This document shows positions 5,146 to 6,242 of a stretch of 6,242 nt of DNA, piece by piece. Under the pieces are notes generated by a model, which saw only the letters and a program-made list of their open reading frames with translations, did no database searches and was not told where the DNA came from. The stretch comes from Verrucomicrobiia bacterium. Lineage in GTDB: Bacteria > Verrucomicrobiota > Verrucomicrobiia > Limisphaerales > JAUIHU01. A program made the translations under genes and the position numbers. Position 1 is the stretch's first letter; every line of letters begins with the position of its first letter. The stretch covers positions 1-6,242 of the forward strand of contig JAUIHU010000282.1 in NCBI GenBank assembly GCA_030432175.1. Reading direction: 5' to 3'.

Positions 5146-6242
5146 TCAGGCTTTTGCCATTTTTTTGTTGGAAAGAGCCCGGATGCCCCAGCCGATTCCA
5201 ACAGCAACCAGCCCCATGAAGATTCCCAAAATTGGACGATAAACGATCCATGCTACTGCGGCCACCATCAGCGAAACTGAGGCTCCAACCAAAAAAGAAA
5301 CAATCATAATCCCTGTATCAGCAATGTCGCCAAGCAACGGAATCACATCCATAGTTGCCGATAAAGGACTCAAAATCATGTAAATCCCAACCACCATCAG
5401 CACAGCGCCGACAGCTCGAAGAATCCAGGTGATCAGATTGTTCAAGGCTTCCGCTTTCAGAAACATTTCCTCTGCGGTAACCACACCCGGCTCGATGAGC
5501 TCAATCTCTCCACCATTTTTGGTTTTGTAAGGCGCCAATGACGATCCGGATTGCGCTGCCACTACTGTCACCTCGGATTCCGGAACCAGGCTGAATGAGA
5601 CCCTGATATCCCCCACATTTGGCTGATTGGGGTTTTGTCCCAGATAAAAGAAATCCCCTGACCTGGATGCTCCGGTCAAATTTGAGGGTTGCGGAACACC
5701 CGACAAACTCATCGGCTGGTAATTGTACAACTGATCAATCAGAGATTCAGCCAGATTAAATGCGCCGAGTTTTGCCTCACTGGCGATCGTAGACTTGGAC
5801 CGGAATGGCATGGATGGAGGGTTTCTGTATTGTGAGGAATCTCTGAACATCGTGGAGTCAATAGGCTCCTCAGACCAGACAGGATCGTAACTATAAGTCG
5901 TGATTTTTTCCTTTCCTCCCCCAAGCTTCTTACGGGTTTCTGTTCTGGAAGTTTCTTCCCATTGAAACATTTCAACCGTAGAGAGCAATTTCAGGGCTTT
6001 AGCAGAAACGCCGAAAGTCGGATCCACCACCATCTTTGATGTGACCGCTTTCCCCGATAAATGGATCAGTTTACCATTGTTACCAATATCCACTTTGTCT
6101 GCAGCGACACTGACCACCTGCCCGCTTCCCTCACTCAGCGTCGCCTGCCTTTTTGCTGAGCGGCCTTCATTCCAGAAAATACAAACAATTGCAACCAGCG
6201 TCAGACCTATTCCGATCGGGATCCCCAGCACACTCCGGATCA
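5146..6242 (-). CDS. TMEM43-family membrane protein (5' end beyond window)
   Basis: The protein resembles the bacterial branch of the TMEM43 (LUMA) family, integral membrane proteins of unknown biochemical role. Counting from the GTG at 6231, a hydrophobic segment (about 3-20) ends in the family motif FWNEGRSAK. A long soluble domain (about 30-260) follows, with MFQWEE (88-93), YSYDPVWSEEPIDSTMF (113-129), the YRNPP block (135-139) and GDIRVSF (207-213). Three further hydrophobic segments lie near 265-289, 304-329 and 333-350. One N-terminal plus three C-terminal helices around a large loop is the family topology. The frame stays open from the GTG to the window edge (adding Ile-Arg-Ser), so the GTG is probably internal and a few N-terminal residues are missing. 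The basic tail NKKMAKA ends the protein. It has its own terminator, so it is not in the acc operon. Confidence 0.88.
   Translation of the reverse strand, partial: IRSVLGIPIGIGLTLVAIVCIFWNEGRSAKRQATLSEGSGQVVSVAADKVDIGNNGKLIHLSGKAVTSKMVVDPTFGVSAKALKLLSTVEMFQWEETSRTETRKKLGGGKEKITTYSYDPVWSEEPIDSTMFRDSSQYRNPPSMPFRSKSTIASEAKLGAFNLAESLIDQLYNYQPMSLSGVPQPSNLTGASRSGDFFYLGQNPNQPNVGDIRVSFSLVPESEVTVVAAQSGSSLAPYKTKNGGEIELIEPGVVTAEEMFLKAEALNNLITWILRAVGAVLMVVGIYMILSPLSATMDVIPLLGDIADTGIMIVSFLVGASVSLMVAAVAWIVYRPILGIFMGLVAVGIGWGIRALSNKKMAKA

Noticed and set aside
1..6242. Mobile element, CRISPR, toxin-antitoxin, phage or defence system
   Set aside because: No transposase or integrase motifs, no spaced direct repeats, no tRNA-adjacent att site and no toxin or nuclease domain were seen. 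The genes are core metabolism plus one conserved membrane protein.

Overview
The window looks like a chromosomal segment from a planctomycete, probably a moderate-GC lineage of the Gimesia/Planctomycetaceae type. This is an inference from the style of the proteins (an AccB starting MDLKDIR with a Pro/Ala hinge, a bacterial TMEM43-family protein), the frequent lack of Shine-Dalgarno sites and the roughly balanced base composition. No database was searched. Every gene I can support lies on the minus strand, so transcription runs from high to low coordinates.

From right to left the layout is: (i) 5146-6242, a TMEM43-family four-helix membrane protein whose N-terminus runs off the window; (ii) 4714-5145, a non-coding stretch with a strong minus-strand intrinsic terminator (4997-5031) that isolates TMEM43 from what follows, then a candidate promoter; (iii) accB, the biotin carrier of acetyl-CoA carboxylase, with a GTG start and a clear GGAG site; (iv) an unusually wide 258-base accB-accC gap holding an inverted repeat, a possible terminator and a candidate accC promoter; (v) accC, biotin carboxylase; (vi) thiE, thiamine phosphate synthase, whose start lies inside the end of accC; (vii) a PfkB-family sugar/nucleoside kinase 25 bases after thiE; (viii) 82-936, about 850 bases without a convincing gene but with several stem-loops, including a double palindrome resembling a REP element; (ix) 1-81, the first 27 codons of another leftward gene beginning with a signal peptide or membrane anchor, preceded by a perfect TATAAT.

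Functionally, accB and accC supply the carrier and carboxylase halves of the first step of fatty-acid synthesis; accA and accD (carboxyltransferase) are not here. accC, thiE and the kinase form a tight cluster that is probably cotranscribed. ThiE joins the pyrimidine and thiazole halves of thiamine. The kinase belongs to the superfamily that includes ThiD and ThiM, but its substrate cannot be read from the sequence. I see no mobile element, CRISPR array, tRNA, rRNA or defence system. The points most worth a second look are the REP-like element, the separated accB/accC with its inverted repeat, the accC-thiE overlap, the bacterial TMEM43 homologue and one unusual residue in the AccC active-site strand.
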